Assembly (NCBI RefSeq): GCF_000292345.1
Contig: NZ_ALOU01000077.1
Location: forward strand, 1 to 33,812
Reading direction: 5' to 3'
Origin: Cupriavidus sp. BIS7
GTDB lineage: Bacteria; Pseudomonadota; Gammaproteobacteria; Burkholderiales; Burkholderiaceae
Length of the DNA stretch: 33,812 nucleotides
Shown piece after piece: positions 32,136 to 33,812 of the stretch. Below the pieces are notes generated by a model that worked only from the letters and a program-made list of their open reading frames with translations, was not told the DNA's origin and did not search any database. Each line of letters begins with the position of its first letter. The first letter of the stretch is position 1. A program made the translations under genes and the position numbers.

Positions 32136-32489
32136 ATGGCATCGACACCCGTCACCCCGGCGCCCGACGCTGCCCATGGCGGACATGGGAAGCAGGAGCA
32201 CCCGATTGGCCTGTACCTGAAGGTCTGGGGCCTGCTGTTCGTCCTGTCCACCATGTCCTACCTGGTGGATTTCTTCAATTTCCACGGGTACCTGCGCTGG
32301 TTCCTGATCCTGCTGCTCATGGTCCTGAAGGCCGGCCTGATTATCGCCGTGTTCATGCATATGGCATGGGAGCGCATGGCGTTGATCTGCGCGATCCTGA
32401 TTCCTCCACTGTGTCTGCTGGTGCTTGTCTTTCTCATGTTTGCCGAAGCGGATTACACTTTCCTGACTCGTGGCGTCTTCTTTCACTAA
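32136..32489 (+). CDS. Cytochrome c oxidase subunit IV (CyoD-like)
   Basis: A 117-residue protein with three membrane helices (about 28-45, 56-75 and 83-103), the architecture of bacterial COX4/CyoD subunits. 'KVWGLLFVLSTMSYLVDFFN' and 'KAGLIIAVFMHMAWERMALI' carry the conserved Lys and His-Met pattern of this family. It begins 8 bp after the subunit III stop with GAGGT upstream. The N-terminus is His/Ala-rich. It is the last oxidase gene; no heme O/A synthase or Cox11/CtaG assembly gene follows in the window. Confidence 0.9.
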   Translation: MASTPVTPAPDAAHGGHGKQEHPIGLYLKVWGLLFVLSTMSYLVDFFNFHGYLRWFLILLLMVLKAGLIIAVFMHMAWERMALICAILIPPLCLLVLVFLMFAEADYTFLTRGVFFH

Positions 32490-32553
32490 TGTCGCATGAC
32501 ACAGGCGACGGGCGCCGCGCAACACAGCACCCGGTTGAGGAACCTGTTCGCCC

Positions 32554-33753
32554 ATGCACGCCGCCACCGAGAAAATCCTGACCTACAACCATGGCCGCGA
32601 CCCCGAGCGGCTGACAATGAAACTGGCGGCGATTGCCGCAGACCCTTTCGCATTCTTCCGTGGCACGAACCATCTTTATGCGGCGTCGATCGAGAACGAA
32701 TCCGGCCTGCTGGACGCGCCCTGCACCTATGTATGTGGTGACCTCCACGTGGAGAACTTCGGCACGTTCAAGGGTGACAATGGGCTGGTCTACTTCGACC
32801 TGAACGATTTCGACGACGCGATGGTGGCGCCGCTGACGGTGGATGTCATTCGCATGCTGTCCAGCGTGCTGGTGGCCGGAGACAGCATGGGCCTGTCCGA
32901 GGCCGATGCGCGTACGGCATGCGCCCAGATGCTGTCGGTCTATACAACGATGCTGCGCGCCGGCAAGCCGCGCTGGCTGGAGCGCGCCACGGCCACAGGG
33001 CTGGTGGCCATGCTGCTGAGGCAGGTCAAGCGACGCAAGCGCGGCGCGCTGCTGAATGCGCGCACGGAAATGCGGGGCGGCCGGCGCCGCGTCAAGTTCG
33101 ACAGCCATGCGCTGCGTGCCGACAAGGCACAGCGCGAGCGCGCCGCCGAGATACTGGCGATCTACTCCAGGCAGGAACATCACGGCCATCGCTTCATTGC
33201 GGAGGATTCCGCCCGGCGCGTGGCAGGCGTGGGCAGCCTGGGGCTCGAACGCTATGTGGTGCTGGCGCATGAACGCGAGACACCTGCGAATCAGCGGCTG
33301 ATCGATATCAAGCGTGCGGCGCCGAGCGCCTGGGTTGGGATGCGCACGCGCGGCCAGCCGCGCTGGGGCAGCGATGCGCAGCGCGTGGCTGCCGCCCAGC
33401 AGATCATGCAGGCCGCATCGCCCGCGCTGCTGTCCTATGTGACGATGGACAAGGCGTCGTATCTTGTGAAGAGCCTGCAGCCGACAACCGATCGCGTGAA
33501 CCTTGCGCATTGCCGAGACAAGGCTGCACTGCAGGAGGTGTTTTCAACGATGGCGCGTGCAGCCGCGTCGGCGCATCTGCGCGGCTGCGGCCATCAGGCA
33601 GCCGACCGTATCGAACGATTGCAGGATTTCGCGGCAGGCGGGCGCTGGCAGTCGACTGTGCTACGGCTGGCGAAGCACGGGCGCGATGTTTCGCAGACGC
33701 AGTGGAAGCAGTTCAGGGAGGATTATCTGAAGGCGAGGGGCGAGGCGGTCTGA
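32554..33753 (+). CDS. DUF2252 protein with kinase-like motifs
   Basis: A 399-residue cytoplasmic protein of the DUF2252 family (function unknown). Near the N-terminus it has 'CGDLHVENFGTF' (Asp63, His65, Asn68) and 'FDLNDFDDAMVAPL' (Asp85, Asp87, Asp88), which look like the catalytic loop and metal-binding motif of aminoglycoside-phosphotransferase-type kinases. A glycine-rich stretch 'GVGSLGLERYVVL' (225-237) and a Lys in 'LIDIKRAAPS' (Lys253) look like the ATP loop and VAIK lysine but come after, not before, the catalytic motifs. The ATG at 32554 is the only clear start; GAGGA lies 12 nt upstream, rather far. It follows the oxidase operon by 64 bp and may be co-transcribed. Confidence 0.88.
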   Translation: MHAATEKILTYNHGRDPERLTMKLAAIAADPFAFFRGTNHLYAASIENESGLLDAPCTYVCGDLHVENFGTFKGDNGLVYFDLNDFDDAMVAPLTVDVIRMLSSVLVAGDSMGLSEADARTACAQMLSVYTTMLRAGKPRWLERATATGLVAMLLRQVKRRKRGALLNARTEMRGGRRRVKFDSHALRADKAQRERAAEILAIYSRQEHHGHRFIAEDSARRVAGVGSLGLERYVVLAHERETPANQRLIDIKRAAPSAWVGMRTRGQPRWGSDAQRVAAAQQIMQAASPALLSYVTMDKASYLVKSLQPTTDRVNLAHCRDKAALQEVFSTMARAAASAHLRGCGHQAADRIERLQDFAAGGRWQSTVLRLAKHGRDVSQTQWKQFREDYLKARGEAV

Positions 33754-33786
33754 GCGGTAGTATCGCGCGCGACAGCCGGCTTTGCT

Positions 33787-33812
33787 CCCCTCTCCCGCAC
33801 GCGGGAGAGGGG
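33787..33812. terminator. 12-bp inverted repeat at the window edge
   Basis: CCCCTCTCCCGC (33787-33798) is followed after AC by its exact complement (33801-33812), where the window ends. Any U-tract lies outside. This sequence type is a frequent intergenic hairpin in high-GC proteobacteria and may end the DUF2252 transcript. Confidence 0.6.

Overview
The window reads as chromosomal DNA of a high-GC betaproteobacterium of the Burkholderiaceae, most like Cupriavidus or Ralstonia. The evidence is the strong G/C bias at third codon positions, clear Shine-Dalgarno starts, a PHB depolymerase-type esterase, DUF3300/DUF2950 secreted proteins and a caa3-type cytochrome oxidase with a subunit II-cytochrome c fusion. 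No rRNA, tRNA, CRISPR array or complete insertion sequence was seen.

Layout. 1-883: two intrinsic terminators of upstream genes, then a long untranslated stretch with hairpins. 884-6692: a three-gene RND multidrug efflux operon (lipoprotein adaptor, AcrB-type pump, lipoprotein outer-membrane channel) ending in a clear terminator. 6804-8556: a DinB-fold protein (minus) divergent from an outer-membrane 'MetA-pathway' type protein. 8661-10831: a DHA2 drug exporter and its likely MarR regulator, behind a promoter with two tandem inverted repeats. 10856-14204 (minus): cobyrinate a,c-diamide synthase, an RcsB-like response regulator and a LysR-type regulator, with two intrinsic terminators between the last two. 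14205-15109: a gene-poor, partly AT-rich stretch. 15110-18110: a lone IS3 OrfA-like HTH protein, then three secreted proteins (small unknown, DUF3300, DUF2950) behind a 20-bp perfect palindrome. 18127-20236: an Fnr-like [4Fe-4S] regulator divergent from a PHB depolymerase-type esterase. 20340-21650 (minus): an MHS-type MFS transporter. 21973-26257: a very large DUF748/AsmA-like envelope protein and a rubredoxin. 26258-26673 (minus): two tiny membrane proteins. 26998-33753: a four-helix membrane protein, a five-gene caa3 oxidase operon with two subunit III paralogues (coxMNOP-like, plus subunit IV), and a DUF2252 protein with kinase-like motifs in a permuted order.

How it fits together. The RND and DHA2 systems export toxic compounds. 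Electron transfer and oxygen response are represented by the caa3 oxidase, rubredoxin and the Fnr-like regulator; the regulator sits beside a carbon-storage esterase with overlapping divergent promoters. The least explained parts are the DUF3300/DUF2950 secreted trio with its palindrome and domesticated-looking OrfA, the DUF2252 kinase-like protein behind the oxidase, and several strong palindromes and terminators without an assigned partner.
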